Shown here: positions 48,683 through 59,959 of the stretch, in pieces | Layout of the letters: each line of letters begins with the position of its first letter | How positions within the stretch are numbered: position 1 is the first letter of the stretch | Assembly (NCBI RefSeq): GCF_008364685.1 | Contig: NZ_VTTL01000013.1 | Location: 171,021 to 235,020, forward strand | Length of the DNA stretch: 64,000 nt | Origin: Xanthobacter oligotrophicus | GTDB lineage: Bacteria; Pseudomonadota; Alphaproteobacteria; Rhizobiales; Xanthobacteraceae | Direction: 5' to 3' | Notes under the pieces: model-generated | What the model was told of the DNA's origin: nothing | Seen by the model: the letters and a program-made list of their open reading frames with translations, nothing else | Database searches by the model: none | Translations under genes and position numbers: made by a program

Positions 48683-50872
48683 CTAGCTGGCGCTTCCGGC
48701 AGGCGTCGGGACGGTGGAGGCATCTTGGCACCTCTCGGCATAGAGGGTGTAGAAGCGCGACAGCCGCTCGGGGCCTTCGCCGGCGAGGGCCTCGGCCATG
48801 GGGCGGGCCTCCTCGAAGCGGCCGGCGCCATAGGCCGACATGAGCGCCGCATGGCGCCGCGCCAGCGCGTCGAAGCCATCGCAGCTGGCGAAGGCGACAT
48901 CTCCCGCCAACAGGTAGAGCTGGCTTGCCCGCGACTTGCCCTTCAGCATCAGGAGATCGGCCTCGAGGAAGGGCAGGTCGGCCACGGCGGCGCGCGTCGC
49001 CTCGGAGACCAGGATGTCCACGCGCATGGACTTGGTCGCCCCCTCGATGCGCGAGGCGAGGTTCACGTCATCCCCGAGGCAGGAATATTCGAGCCGCTGG
49101 TCGGAGCCCAGATTGCCCACGCAGCACGGCCCCGTGGCCAGCCCGATGCCGCAGCGCACCGGCGAGAACGGCCGCCCCGCCGCCTCCGCATCCCGTCGCC
49201 ATTCCACGTTCAGCGCATCGAGCCGGGCCGACATGGCCAGCGCGCACAGGGCGGCGTTGCGGGCGTGGGCCGGATCGTCCATGGGCGCGTTCCAGAACGC
49301 CATGATGGCATCGCCGATATATTTGTCGATGGTGCCGCCATGGGCGAGCACCACCTGCGTCATGGGCGTGAGATAGGCGTTCATGAAGCGGGTGAGCGCC
49401 TGCGCGTCCATGGTCTCCGACAGGGAGGTGAAATCGCGCAGGTCGCAGAACAGGATGGTGATCTCCCGCGTCTCGCCGCCGAGCACCAGGCGCTCGGGAT
49501 TTTCCGCCAGCTTCTCCACCACCTGCGGCGAGACGAAGCGCCCGAACACCGAGCGCACCCACTTCTTCTGCTGCTGCTCGTCGCGATAGAGCGCCAGCAC
49601 CCCCATGAGATAGACGCCGAGCACCGCCCAGCCCGGCCCCATGGGGTCGAGCAGCAGGTCGAGCCGGGTGAAGGCGAACCACGCCCCCGCCGCCAGCGCC
49701 GCCACCACCACCAGTCCGGCCACCCCCGCCGCCAGCGCCGAGACACGGGGCAGCACCAGCGCCAGCAGCAGGCCCAGCACCGCCGTGAGCACCATTTCCG
49801 CCCCGCGCGCCCAGTCCGGCCGCACCAGATTGGCTCCCGTCACCATGTGCTCGATGAGCTGGGCCTGGATCTCCACCCCCGCCACCGCCGCGTCGATGGG
49901 GGTCGCCCGCGTGTCCATGAGGCCGGCGGCGCTGGTGCCCACCAGCACGATGCGCCCCTCCAGCTCCTCCCTTGGAACCGTGCCGTCGAGCACCGCGGCG
50001 GCGGAGAGGAAGCGGCGCGGGTCGGTGGGGGTAAAGCGCACCCGCACCTCCCCCTGCGCATCGGTGGGCACGTCGAGGGCGCCGATCTTCACCGCGGTGA
50101 TGCCGGACTTGGTGCCGAAGCCCTCATCGCCGCTGGCGTTGGAGGCGCGCACCACATAGGTGGTCGCCCCCTGCGCCACCCGCAGAGCCTCGGCACCGAG
50201 GCCGGGCACGAGCTTGCCGTCGAACGCGAGCAGCAGCGGCACGCGGCGCACCACCTGGTCGCGATCGGGCAGCCAGTTCAGCGCGCCGATGCCTCTTGCC
50301 GCCGCCGCGAGGCCCGGCAAGGGCGCCACCGCGCCGGCAAAGCGTGGCGCGAAGGCGAGCGGATCGTCCCCGGCGGCGGCGATGCCCCATTTCGCCGGAT
50401 AGGTCGTGCCGGTACGGGCACCCGTGAGCACCGCGCCCAGCACGGACGGGCTTTCGCGCAGCGCGCGGGCGAGGATCTCGTCGTTGCTCTCGCGGCCGGC
50501 CAGCGCGGTCTGGACCGGCGCGCGCACGTCCTCGGGCAACAGGCCCACCACGGCGGCGGGGTCGAGCCGATCCGGCTCGGAAAACACCATGTCGAAGGCG
50601 ATGGCCCCGGCGCCCGATGCGGCCAGCGTCTCCACCAGCCGGGCCACGGTGGCGCGGGGCCACGGCCACTGGCCGATGCGGGCGAGGGAGGCGTCGTCCA
50701 CGTCCACCACGCGCACCGGCAGGTCCGGGTCGTAGGCGCGGGGCGCGGCGCGCTGGTAGAGGTCGAACAGACCATTGCGCGCGTCCGCCAGCGGGCCGGG
50801 ATCGGCGCCCATGACCAGAAGGCCGGCGGCGAGGGGGCCGCCCACGGCGAGCCAATAGAGGCGGGACCACAT
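48683..50872 (-). CDS. CHASE2-domain adenylate/guanylate cyclase
   Basis: 729 residues: a short N-terminal helix, a periplasmic CHASE2 sensor (about 27-330; RVVDVDDASLARIGQWPWPR, GAGAIAFDMVFSEPDRLDP), three C-terminal membrane helices (about 350-420) and a class III cyclase domain. Both metal aspartates are present (ILFCDLRDFTSL; IGDAIMAFWN), as are the adenine-selecting Lys (TIDKYIGD) and the Asp of LGDDVNLASRIE with the transition-state Asn and Arg, so it should make cAMP. It heads a set with the odd ABC protein and the CNBD protein. Confidence 0.92.
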   Translation of the reverse strand: MWSRLYWLAVGGPLAAGLLVMGADPGPLADARNGLFDLYQRAAPRAYDPDLPVRVVDVDDASLARIGQWPWPRATVARLVETLAASGAGAIAFDMVFSEPDRLDPAAVVGLLPEDVRAPVQTALAGRESNDEILARALRESPSVLGAVLTGARTGTTYPAKWGIAAAGDDPLAFAPRFAGAVAPLPGLAAAARGIGALNWLPDRDQVVRRVPLLLAFDGKLVPGLGAEALRVAQGATTYVVRASNASGDEGFGTKSGITAVKIGALDVPTDAQGEVRVRFTPTDPRRFLSAAAVLDGTVPREELEGRIVLVGTSAAGLMDTRATPIDAAVAGVEIQAQLIEHMVTGANLVRPDWARGAEMVLTAVLGLLLALVLPRVSALAAGVAGLVVVAALAAGAWFAFTRLDLLLDPMGPGWAVLGVYLMGVLALYRDEQQQKKWVRSVFGRFVSPQVVEKLAENPERLVLGGETREITILFCDLRDFTSLSETMDAQALTRFMNAYLTPMTQVVLAHGGTIDKYIGDAIMAFWNAPMDDPAHARNAALCALAMSARLDALNVEWRRDAEAAGRPFSPVRCGIGLATGPCCVGNLGSDQRLEYSCLGDDVNLASRIEGATKSMRVDILVSEATRAAVADLPFLEADLLMLKGKSRASQLYLLAGDVAFASCDGFDALARRHAALMSAYGAGRFEEARPMAEALAGEGPERLSRFYTLYAERCQDASTVPTPAGSAS

Positions 50873-51294
50873 GCGGCCGGCGCGCTTTCGCTGGATCGAA
50901 CGGGTGGATCGAACGGGGCGAGCCTAGAGCAAATCGGCGCCGACCGGAATCGGGGGGCGGGCGGAGGGGACGTGGACGCGGGGACTTGGAGGCGGGCCGG
51001 AAGCCCCCTCCCGCTTGCGGGCAGGGTTGGGAGGGGGAAGCGGCCTCCGCAGTTCTGGCTTAACGGGACAAGGCCGCGTCCCACTTCGGCACACCCTCCG
51101 CTCCAAGGCCTGCACGCAGCGGGAACACAGCATGACCGAATCGGTTGCGGCTGGATTTTCCCGGTTCGTTCCTTCAAGGGTGGGCCTCGATCCTGCGTGC
51201 AGGCTCCCTCTCCGGCCCTCCCTCGCAACCGGGCGCACGACCGGCGGATGGGCCGTCTCTCCCCTTTGCCGGCGATCGGTGCTATCCAGTCGCC
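50873..51294. other. Non-coding divergent region between the cyclase and kdsD-like genes
   Basis: Holds one family-2 repeat (51001-51043) and GACCGAATCGGTTGCGG (51134-51150), a motif also seen near 33091. Promoters for both flanking genes must lie here, but I cannot place them with confidence. Confidence 0.45.
51001..51043. repeat. Dispersed GC-rich repeat, family 2, copy 3 (reverse orientation)
   Basis: Begins AAGCCCCCTCCCGCTTGCGG and continues GCAGGGTTGGGAGGGGGAAG, the reverse complement of the units at 11931 and 16391. Confidence 0.7.
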
Positions 51295-52311
51295 ATGATG
51301 CGTTCTCCGGTGAATAAAGTCCCGGCCGACGACGGGCCGCATGTGCATCCCGCCTCGGTGGTCTCCGCGCTTGCAACCCTCGATGCGGAAAAGGCGGGCC
51401 TCGCGGCTCTGGCCGAAGCCATGGCCGGCCCGCTGGGCGCGGCCTTCGACGTGGCCGTGGCCACCATCCAGAATTCCCACGGCCGGGTCATTGTCACCGG
51501 CATGGGCAAGAGCGGGCACGTGGCGCGCAAGATCGCCGCGACGCTCGCCTCGACCGGCACGCCGGCCCATTATGTCCACCCCGCCGAGGCCAGCCACGGC
51601 GACCTCGGCATGATCACCACCGACGACGTGATCGTGGCCCTCTCCTGGTCCGGCGAGACGGTGGAACTGCACGATATCGTGGACTATTCGCGCCGCTTCG
51701 ACGTGCCGCTCATCGCCTTCACCTCCAACACCGAGAGTGCGCTAGCCTCCAGCGCCAGCGTGGTGCTGAGCCTGCCGGTGGCGCAGGAGGCCTGCCCCCA
51801 CGGGCTCGCCCCCACCACCTCCACCCTCATGCAGCTGGCGCTGGGCGACGCGCTGGCTGTGGCATTGCTGCAGAGCCGGGGCTTCACCGCCCTCGATTTT
51901 CGCCAGTTCCACCCCGGCGGCAAGCTGGGCGCGAGCCTGAAGTTCGTGCGCGACGTGATGCGCCAGGGCGATGCGGTGCCGGTGGTGCCGGCCGGCACCC
52001 TCATGGGCGCCGCGCTGGTGGAGATGAGCACCAAGGGCCTCGGCTGCGTGGGCGTGGTGGGGCCGGACGGCGCCCTGACCGGCATCGTCACCGACGGCGA
52101 CCTGCGCCGCCACATGGCCAACGACCTCCCCGCCCGCAAGGTGGAGGAGATCATGACCCTCGCGCCCAAGACGGTGCGGCCGGACCAGCTCGCTTCCGAA
52201 GCCCTGAACATTCTCAACAGCCGTAAGATCACGGCGCTGCTGGTGGTGGACGGCAAGGCGCCCGTGGGCGTGCTGCACATCCACGACCTGCTGCTGACCG
52301 GCATCGCCTGA
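51295..52311 (+). CDS. Arabinose-5-phosphate isomerase (KdsD/KpsF family)
   Basis: Interconverts ribulose-5-phosphate and arabinose-5-phosphate, the first step to KDO for lipopolysaccharide. The 338-residue product has an N-terminal SIS domain (GRVIVTGMGKSGHVARKIAA near residue 63, ASHGDLGMI, LSWSGETVEL) and two CBS domains (GLGCVGVVGPDGALTGIVTD near 248; ITALLVVDGKAPVGVLHIHD). KPSF/GutQ-type layout and length. ATG at 51295, with another ATG directly after it. It faces the amidase gene 15 bp away. Confidence 0.92.
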   Translation: MMRSPVNKVPADDGPHVHPASVVSALATLDAEKAGLAALAEAMAGPLGAAFDVAVATIQNSHGRVIVTGMGKSGHVARKIAATLASTGTPAHYVHPAEASHGDLGMITTDDVIVALSWSGETVELHDIVDYSRRFDVPLIAFTSNTESALASSASVVLSLPVAQEACPHGLAPTTSTLMQLALGDALAVALLQSRGFTALDFRQFHPGGKLGASLKFVRDVMRQGDAVPVVPAGTLMGAALVEMSTKGLGCVGVVGPDGALTGIVTDGDLRRHMANDLPARKVEEIMTLAPKTVRPDQLASEALNILNSRKITALLVVDGKAPVGVLHIHDLLLTGIA

Positions 52312-52325
52312 GGGTCAGGCGCGGC

Positions 52326-53123
52326 TCAGGCCACGGCGGGCGCGTCCCCCGGCCGTGTCGCGATCAGGTCGCGCAGGGTGAGAATGGTGGCGGCGTCCGC
52401 CACTCCGTCCACCTTGGCAGGGCGGAAATGGCGCTGGAAGGCGGCCACCACGTCGGCGGTTTCGGTATCGTAGGCATCGGTCAGCGCGATGCCGTAGCCG
52501 TAGAGCGCGAGCATGGCCTTCAGAGCCGCCACCGGCTCCCCCGCATCCCCCAGCATGAAGAAGCGCCCGCCCTCGGCCCGCGATGGCGGCACCAGATGGC
52601 CGATGCCGGCGGCATAGAGCGTCGCCCATGGGAAGTTCTCCCCCGGATCGCGCTTGCGGGCGGGGGCCACGTCCGAATGGGCGAGCACCCGGTCGGCTCG
52701 GATGCCGTGGCGGGCGACGATATCGGCTGAAAGGGCGATCACCGCCGCGATCTGCTCCGCCGGAAAGTCCGGTAGGCCGAAATCATGGCCGCCATTGACG
52801 ATCTCGATGCCGATGGAGCGGGAATTGGTGTCGGTCACGCCCTCCCAGGACGAGCGGCCGGCATGCCACGCCCGCGCCGCCTCCGCCACCATCTGCACCA
52901 CGCTGCCGTCCTCGCGCACCACATAGTGGCAGGACACTTCGGAGGCGGGGGTACGCAGCAGGTCGATGGCGGCATCCGCGCTCGCCATGCCGGTATAGTG
53001 CAGCACCAGCATGTCCACCTTCGCCCGGCGCGCCCCGAAATTGGGCGAGGGCACGAGGCTGTCCACGCATGGGCTGTCGGCGGCGGACAGAAGCGCGGGA
53101 ATGGGCATATCCGGCAAGCTCAT
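52326..53123 (-). CDS. N-acetylmuramoyl-L-alanine amidase (AmiD/AmpD-like)
   Basis: Cleaves the amide between muramic acid and peptide. The 265-residue product has an Amidase_2 domain: LVLHYTGMASADAAIDLL near residue 38 (zinc His), AWHAGRSSWEG near 85, SIGIEIVNGGHD near 103, VLAHSDVAPARKRDPGENFP near 146 (zinc His and Asp). A C-terminal peptidoglycan-binding domain follows (VVAAFQRHFRPAKVDGVADA near 227). No clear signal peptide, so a recycling role in the cytoplasm is possible. Its ATG overlaps the stop of the J-domain gene (ATGA). Confidence 0.92.
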   Translation of the reverse strand: MSLPDMPIPALLSAADSPCVDSLVPSPNFGARRAKVDMLVLHYTGMASADAAIDLLRTPASEVSCHYVVREDGSVVQMVAEAARAWHAGRSSWEGVTDTNSRSIGIEIVNGGHDFGLPDFPAEQIAAVIALSADIVARHGIRADRVLAHSDVAPARKRDPGENFPWATLYAAGIGHLVPPSRAEGGRFFMLGDAGEPVAALKAMLALYGYGIALTDAYDTETADVVAAFQRHFRPAKVDGVADAATILTLRDLIATRPGDAPAVA

Positions 53124-53827
53124 GCCAGCCTCCGCTGCCGGGTGATGACCGAATAGGCGGCATTGAGCGCCGCGACCCGGTCATTGGCGAGCTTGATGGC
53201 GGCAGGCGGCAGGCCGCGCCCGGCGATCTTGTCGGGGTGGTGGCTCGCCACCAGTGCCCGCCAGCGCGCCTTCACCTCCTCGTCCGAGGCGCCCGGGTCG
53301 AGGTCGAGCACGGCATAGGGATCGCCCGGCCGGCGCACGTGGCGCGCCTCGATGCGCGCATAAGCGGCACCGGTGAAGCCGAGGATGCGGCCGACCTCCT
53401 CCAGGAACACCAGTTCCTTCTCGTGCAGGGCATGGTCGGCCTTCGCCACATGGAACAAGGCGTCGAGCAGGTCCTCGCGGGTGTCGGGATCGTCGGCGAA
53501 CATCTGCGCCACCTGCCGGGCGTAGGAGTCGAAGCCGGCAGTGTCCTGCTTGGCGAGATTGAACAGGCGGGCCACGGCGTCGAGGTCCTCGGGCGGGATG
53601 TCGAACACCTCGCGGAAGGCCTCAACCTCCGCCGGCACCACCACCCCGTCGGCCTTGGCCATCTTGGCCGACAGCGCGATGAGCGCCACCGAGAAGGCGG
53701 CCGGCTTTTCCGCCGGCGCGAGCAGCAGCCGGTCGAGGGCGTGCCCCGCCAGCGCGCCGAGCAAGGCGCCGAGCGGCCCGCCTAGCGCAAATCCCACACC
53801 CGCTCCCCCGATCAGACCGTAAGCCAC
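53120..53827 (-). CDS. TerB plus J-domain protein (DjlA-like)
   Basis: 235 residues: an N-terminal glycine-rich hydrophobic stretch (YGLIGGAGVGFALGGPLGAL), a TerB-like helical domain (about 50-155, LSAKMAKADGVVVPAEVEAF) and a C-terminal J domain with HHPDK (about 207). This matches the DjlA architecture. The start is the GTG at 53825-53827, preceded by GGAGGG. It overlaps the amidase gene by 4 bp (ATGA), so the pair are translated together. Confidence 0.88.
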   Translation of the reverse strand: MAYGLIGGAGVGFALGGPLGALLGALAGHALDRLLLAPAEKPAAFSVALIALSAKMAKADGVVVPAEVEAFREVFDIPPEDLDAVARLFNLAKQDTAGFDSYARQVAQMFADDPDTREDLLDALFHVAKADHALHEKELVFLEEVGRILGFTGAAYARIEARHVRRPGDPYAVLDLDPGASDEEVKARWRALVASHHPDKIAGRGLPPAAIKLANDRVAALNAAYSVITRQRRLA

Positions 53828-53887
53828 GCGTCCCTCCGCCGTTGCTGCGTTGCAGCTAATGCGGCGGCGCGGCGCTCTCAAGGCGGA

Positions 53888-54721
53888 TCAGCCCAATTCG
53901 AAGCTGGTGATGCCGAAAATCCGTGCGAGCGGCAGGTCCGGGGCGGGGCCGCGATACATGCGTGCGGTCTCGAACACTGGCGCGAGCCCCGCCCCTTCGG
54001 CGAGGGCGCGAGCGGTGGCATTCGGCTCGGGCACGTCGAGGAACACCGGCCCGCCCTGCGCGGTGGCCACCAGCGTGCCGAACAGGGCGGCGGCCGCCTC
54101 CGCGTCGTCGGCGAACAGGGGGCCGATCTTGTGGCCCTCGCGGCAGCGGCGGATGACGCCGTAGCCCTTAACCGCGCCCTCCGCGACGAACGCGCAGGCG
54201 CGGCCGAAGGGAGGGGCAAGCCAGGCCTTCAGGAATTCGGGGCGGGCAAAGCCGAAGCAGGCGGCATCCATCGCCGCCACGCCGTCGCGATGGGCCGTCG
54301 CGATGTCCACCACGCGGGGATCGCTCGCGCCGGCCGGCGCCGTCCCGCCATAGCGGATGTTGCGATGGGCGAGGACGAAGCCCGAGCGGGCGTAATTCTC
54401 CTGCTGCGTCAGCACCCCGTCGAGGCCGACCGTGCCCTGAAGGCCGGTGAAGGTGTCCTGCCACAGGGCATAGCCAAGCCCCCGGCCGCGCAGGTCCGGC
54501 CGGCAGATATAGAAGCCGACGAAGGCGAAGCCACCCTGATAGGCGGTGGAGGAGATGACCGCCGCCAGCGCGCCGTCGCGGAACAGGCCGCGGAAGGCGT
54601 TTCTGTCCTGGGCGAGGAAGGCGTTCGCATCGGAAAGGCCGGGGTTCCAGCCCTCCCGCGCGGCCCAGTCCACCGCGGTTTCGACCTCGGCGGGATCGAG
54701 GGTGCGGATGGTGGTGGTCAT
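53888..54721 (-). CDS. GNAT-family N-acetyltransferase
   Basis: 277 residues holding two consecutive acetyltransferase folds: the first (GGFAFVGFYICRPDLRGRGL near residue 62 with the acetyl-CoA loop RGRGLGYALW), the second degenerate (about 145-277, GAVKGYGVIRRCREGHKIGP). This resembles the GNAT plus C-terminal GNAT-like (DUF1248-type) proteins. Substrate unknown. Starts at ATG 54721. Confidence 0.82.
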   Translation of the reverse strand: MTTTIRTLDPAEVETAVDWAAREGWNPGLSDANAFLAQDRNAFRGLFRDGALAAVISSTAYQGGFAFVGFYICRPDLRGRGLGYALWQDTFTGLQGTVGLDGVLTQQENYARSGFVLAHRNIRYGGTAPAGASDPRVVDIATAHRDGVAAMDAACFGFARPEFLKAWLAPPFGRACAFVAEGAVKGYGVIRRCREGHKIGPLFADDAEAAAALFGTLVATAQGGPVFLDVPEPNATARALAEGAGLAPVFETARMYRGPAPDLPLARIFGITSFELG

Positions 54722-54758
54722 GGCCTCCCCTCTGCCTTCAAGGTCCCGTGCCCTGTTC

Positions 54759-55508
54759 CTAACCCTGCTCGCTCACCGGCGGCGGGGCTTGCCGCGCAAC
54801 GGTTTCGAGGAAGCCGGCGAGGTCCTCGGTGATGTGGTCCACATAGGCGTCCTCGCGGCCCTCGAACTCCCAGCTCTCGCGGGCGGCGATGGTCTCGTCC
54901 GGTGGCACCACCAGCACGGTGACCATGCCCAGCCGGTGCGGCACCTCCAGGTTGCGGGCGAGGTCCTCGAACATGGCCGAGCGGGTCGGGTCCACGCCAT
55001 GGGCCCTCAGGAAGCGCAGATAGGCTTCCTCGGTGGGCTTGGGGTGGAATTCGGCGGCCACGATGTCATGCACGGCGGCGAAATGGGCGTCGATGCCGAG
55101 CTTTTCCAGCACGTTGCGGGCGTGGCGCTCCGAGCCGTTGGTGTAGACGATCTTCGCCCCTGGCAGTGCCTCGATGGCGGCGGCAAGGCGCGGCGAGGCG
55201 TCGAGCCCCGACAGGTCCACGTCGTGCACATGGGCGAGGAAGGCGTCCGGCTCCACCCCGTGCTCGATCATCAGCCCGCGCAGGGAGGTGCCGTAGCGGC
55301 GGTAATACTCCTTCTGGATGCGGAAGGCGTCATCCGGCGGAATGCCCAAGAGGTCCGAGATGTAGCCCTTCATCCGGGCGTCGATCTGGAACCACAAATC
55401 GTGGTGGGCGGGGTAGAGGGTGTTGTCGAGGTCGAACACCCAGGTGTCCACCGCGTCGAAGGCTACGGAAGGCTTGCCGGGAAAAGGGCTCAGGAGAGGA
55501 ATTGTCAT
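54759..55508 (-). CDS. Pyrimidine 5'-nucleotidase (HAD superfamily)
   Basis: 249 residues of the HAD fold: motif I WVFDLDNTLYPAHHDLW near residue 23 with the nucleophile Asp, motif II IVYTNGSERHA near residue 120, and motif III/IV FHPKPTEEAYLRF and MFEDLARNLEVPHRLGM. The LDNTLYP signature marks the pyrimidine 5'-nucleotidase subgroup. ATG at 55506-55508; an upstream in-frame ATG at 55628 would add 40 unlikely residues. Confidence 0.9.
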   Translation of the reverse strand: MTIPLLSPFPGKPSVAFDAVDTWVFDLDNTLYPAHHDLWFQIDARMKGYISDLLGIPPDDAFRIQKEYYRRYGTSLRGLMIEHGVEPDAFLAHVHDVDLSGLDASPRLAAAIEALPGAKIVYTNGSERHARNVLEKLGIDAHFAAVHDIVAAEFHPKPTEEAYLRFLRAHGVDPTRSAMFEDLARNLEVPHRLGMVTVLVVPPDETIAARESWEFEGREDAYVDHITEDLAGFLETVARQAPPPVSEQG

Positions 55509-55652
55509 GGGGTGCCGCGACTTGATCGTCTTCGAGCTGCGCGGATACACGCGCGGGCAGAAGACGCGTTGAAACGGACGAGGCGCCCCGCGACCGCGCG
55601 AAACACTCTCGTGGACGGATCGCCGCACCCGCTCGGCGGGCCACAGAATGCC

Positions 55653-56042
55653 TCAGAAGGGGCCGCGGGAATAGATCTCGCCCAGCGTGGCTTCCAGTTG
55701 CCCGATCCGGCTCCTGTAGGCCCCGGAGAGGCAGGAGGTATCGCCGCCGCAGGTGGAGCGCTGGGCCAGCCAGGCCCGCTGCGCGTCCTGGATCATGCCG
55801 CGCTGGCCCATGGCGACCAGCTTCGTGAGGACGCCGTAGAGGGTGGACATCTTCACATCGAGTTGGGCGAGGTCGCAGCTGTCGCACACCGCCTTTTCGT
55901 CGGCCGCGCGGGCGGTGGCGCAGTCGAAGCTTGCCGCCCCGGCCGGGGCGAGCGCGAGGAATGTCGCGGCAAGCACTGCGGGGGCGACGGCGGGGGTGGA
56001 GGACAGGCGGACGGGCAGCAGTGACATGAGCGAGAGCGACAT
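55653..56042 (-). CDS. Secreted LprI-like (DUF1311) small protein
   Basis: 129 residues with a signal peptide (LLPVRLSSTPAVAPAVLAAT, cleavage near AGA) and then a cysteine-paired LprI-type domain: FDCATARAADEKAVCDSCDL, then QRAWLAQRSTCGGDTSCLSG and SRIGQLEA. LprI proteins inhibit lysozyme in mycobacteria; others are unknown. The ATG at 56040-56042 is preceded by AAGGAGAGG, a strong ribosome site. Confidence 0.82.
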   Translation of the reverse strand: MSLSLMSLLPVRLSSTPAVAPAVLAATFLALAPAGAASFDCATARAADEKAVCDSCDLAQLDVKMSTLYGVLTKLVAMGQRGMIQDAQRAWLAQRSTCGGDTSCLSGAYRSRIGQLEATLGEIYSRGPF

Positions 56043-56086
56043 GGCGTTTTCCTCTCCTTGGATGGGATTTGGTCGGTGTGGCCCCA

Positions 56087-56917
56087 TCAGGCGAGGGCAA
56101 CGGTGTCGCCCACGGCCACCCGCCCGGAGCGCACCACCTTGGCATAGATGCCGCAATCCGTGTGGCCGTAGGCGGCCATCAGCCCCTTCACCATGTTGAG
56201 GTCGCGGGCGGCGGTCCCGGGGTTCACGTTCACGGCGGCGCAGCGCTCGGTGCGCTTGAGCACGGCGATCTCGGCCGCGCCCACCTTCAGGCGCTGGCCC
56301 GCGAGCGTCAGCTCCGCACCGGTGGGCCAACCCTCCAGATGCAGGTTCATACGGAAACGGCGGGGATCGAGCGTTGCGCCCATGCGGGCTTCCAGATCGC
56401 GCACACTGTCGAGGTTGAGTAGGGACAGGAAGCCCGAGCGCAGGGAATCGGTGAAGCGGAAGCCGTCCGGCGCGGTGAGCAGCCTCAGCGGCCCGCGCGC
56501 CTCCTCGCCCATATAGAAGGTGAGGAAGGCTTCCACCTCCGCCCGGCCATCCTCCGTGGAGAGATCGGCGCTGACCGCCTCGTGGCCGTCGAGGGCGAGC
56601 GTGAGCTTTGCCGTTTCCGGTTCATAGCGGGAAGCGAGGCCGGCGAGGCGGGCGTCACGCATCAGCATGAGAAAGGCGGTCTTGGGCCGATAGGCGGGGG
56701 CGTCGGGGGCGAAGCCGCTGGGGCCGTTCTCCACTGCATACAGCCGGTCGTTCGGGAAGAAGGCGCCGGCCTCAAGCGTCACCGCCTCAAGGGCTTCCGG
56801 CGACAGGCCCTTCACCGGATGGCGGTAGATGGCCTTGAGGGTGGCGGCGGGCAGGGCCTGCGGTGACGCGGCGCCGGCGGCGGGCGAGACGGGCGCTGGG
56901 GGCGCAGGCGCGGGCAT
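56087..56917 (-). CDS. MOSC domain protein (molybdenum-cofactor-sulfurase C-terminal-like)
   Basis: 276 residues: an N-terminal MOSC beta-barrel domain (ATLKAIYRHPVKGLSPEALE near residue 24) and the MOSC domain proper (RFRMNLHLEGWPTGAEL near 186, CAAVNVNPGTAARDLNMVKG near 228 with the key Cys). This is the YiiM/YcbX-type layout. Likely handles molybdenum cofactor or N-hydroxylated compounds; exact substrate unknown. Starts at ATG 56917. Confidence 0.88.
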   Translation of the reverse strand: MPAPAPPAPVSPAAGAASPQALPAATLKAIYRHPVKGLSPEALEAVTLEAGAFFPNDRLYAVENGPSGFAPDAPAYRPKTAFLMLMRDARLAGLASRYEPETAKLTLALDGHEAVSADLSTEDGRAEVEAFLTFYMGEEARGPLRLLTAPDGFRFTDSLRSGFLSLLNLDSVRDLEARMGATLDPRRFRMNLHLEGWPTGAELTLAGQRLKVGAAEIAVLKRTERCAAVNVNPGTAARDLNMVKGLMAAYGHTDCGIYAKVVRSGRVAVGDTVALA

Positions 56918-57237
56918 GGCGATCTCTCCGGTTCGGGCTCGCCCGTCCCATGCCCGGCAATGAGCGTCAAGGCCATGGGAATTTCGCCTGGATCAAGGCG
57001 GCGGGCGGGGATCGGTCCAAGCTGCCGGTCGGCACGAAAGGGGGCCTGAGCCTTGTGTGCGCAGCATCCGCGCGAAATCAGCCATCGACCCCTTCCGTTG
57101 CCGCCGGGCCACACCCACATGAGGCACGGCATAGGTTTGTTCTACCTGTGCGGCGGTAGCCGGGGATGCCGGGACCGTGTCCCACCGTGCCCCCTATGCT
57201 TCCTGAGAAGGTACCGGGCGCGAGAAGGAGGAGAGAC
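56918..57237. other. Non-coding stretch upstream of clpB
   Basis: Must hold the clpB promoter. I looked for a heat-shock (sigma-32) pair; CCCCCTATG at 57191-57199 resembles a -10 but no matching CTTG element sits at the right spacing. AAGGAGGAGAGAC directly before 57238 is a strong ribosome site. Nothing else is recognisable. Confidence 0.4.
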
Positions 57238-59877
<2,640 letters not shown>

Positions 59878-59911
59878 GGGCGGTCCGGTCCTGAGCGGCT
59901 GAGAACAGAAG

Positions 59912-59938
59912 GGCCCTCCCCATCGGGAGGGCCTTTTT
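59912..59938 (+). terminator. Factor-independent terminator after clpB
   Basis: GGCCCTCCC, loop CATC, GGGAGGGCC, then TTTTT. A 9-bp GC-rich stem 35 bp after the clpB stop; the converging secreted-protein gene ends 22 bp further on. Confidence 0.9.
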
Positions 59939-59959
59939 CATTGGTAGATCCGTTTCGCT

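Noticed and set aside
48725..51298. Very long open frame (857 codons) on the plus strand opposite the cyclase gene
   Set aside because: It is antisense to a clear CHASE2-cyclase gene, its translation is His/Gly/Arg-rich without domains, and such frames are a normal by-product of high GC in the opposite strand.
57191..57199. Sigma-32 -10 element for clpB
   Set aside because: CCCCCTATG is suggestive but no CTTG-type -35 lies at acceptable spacing.
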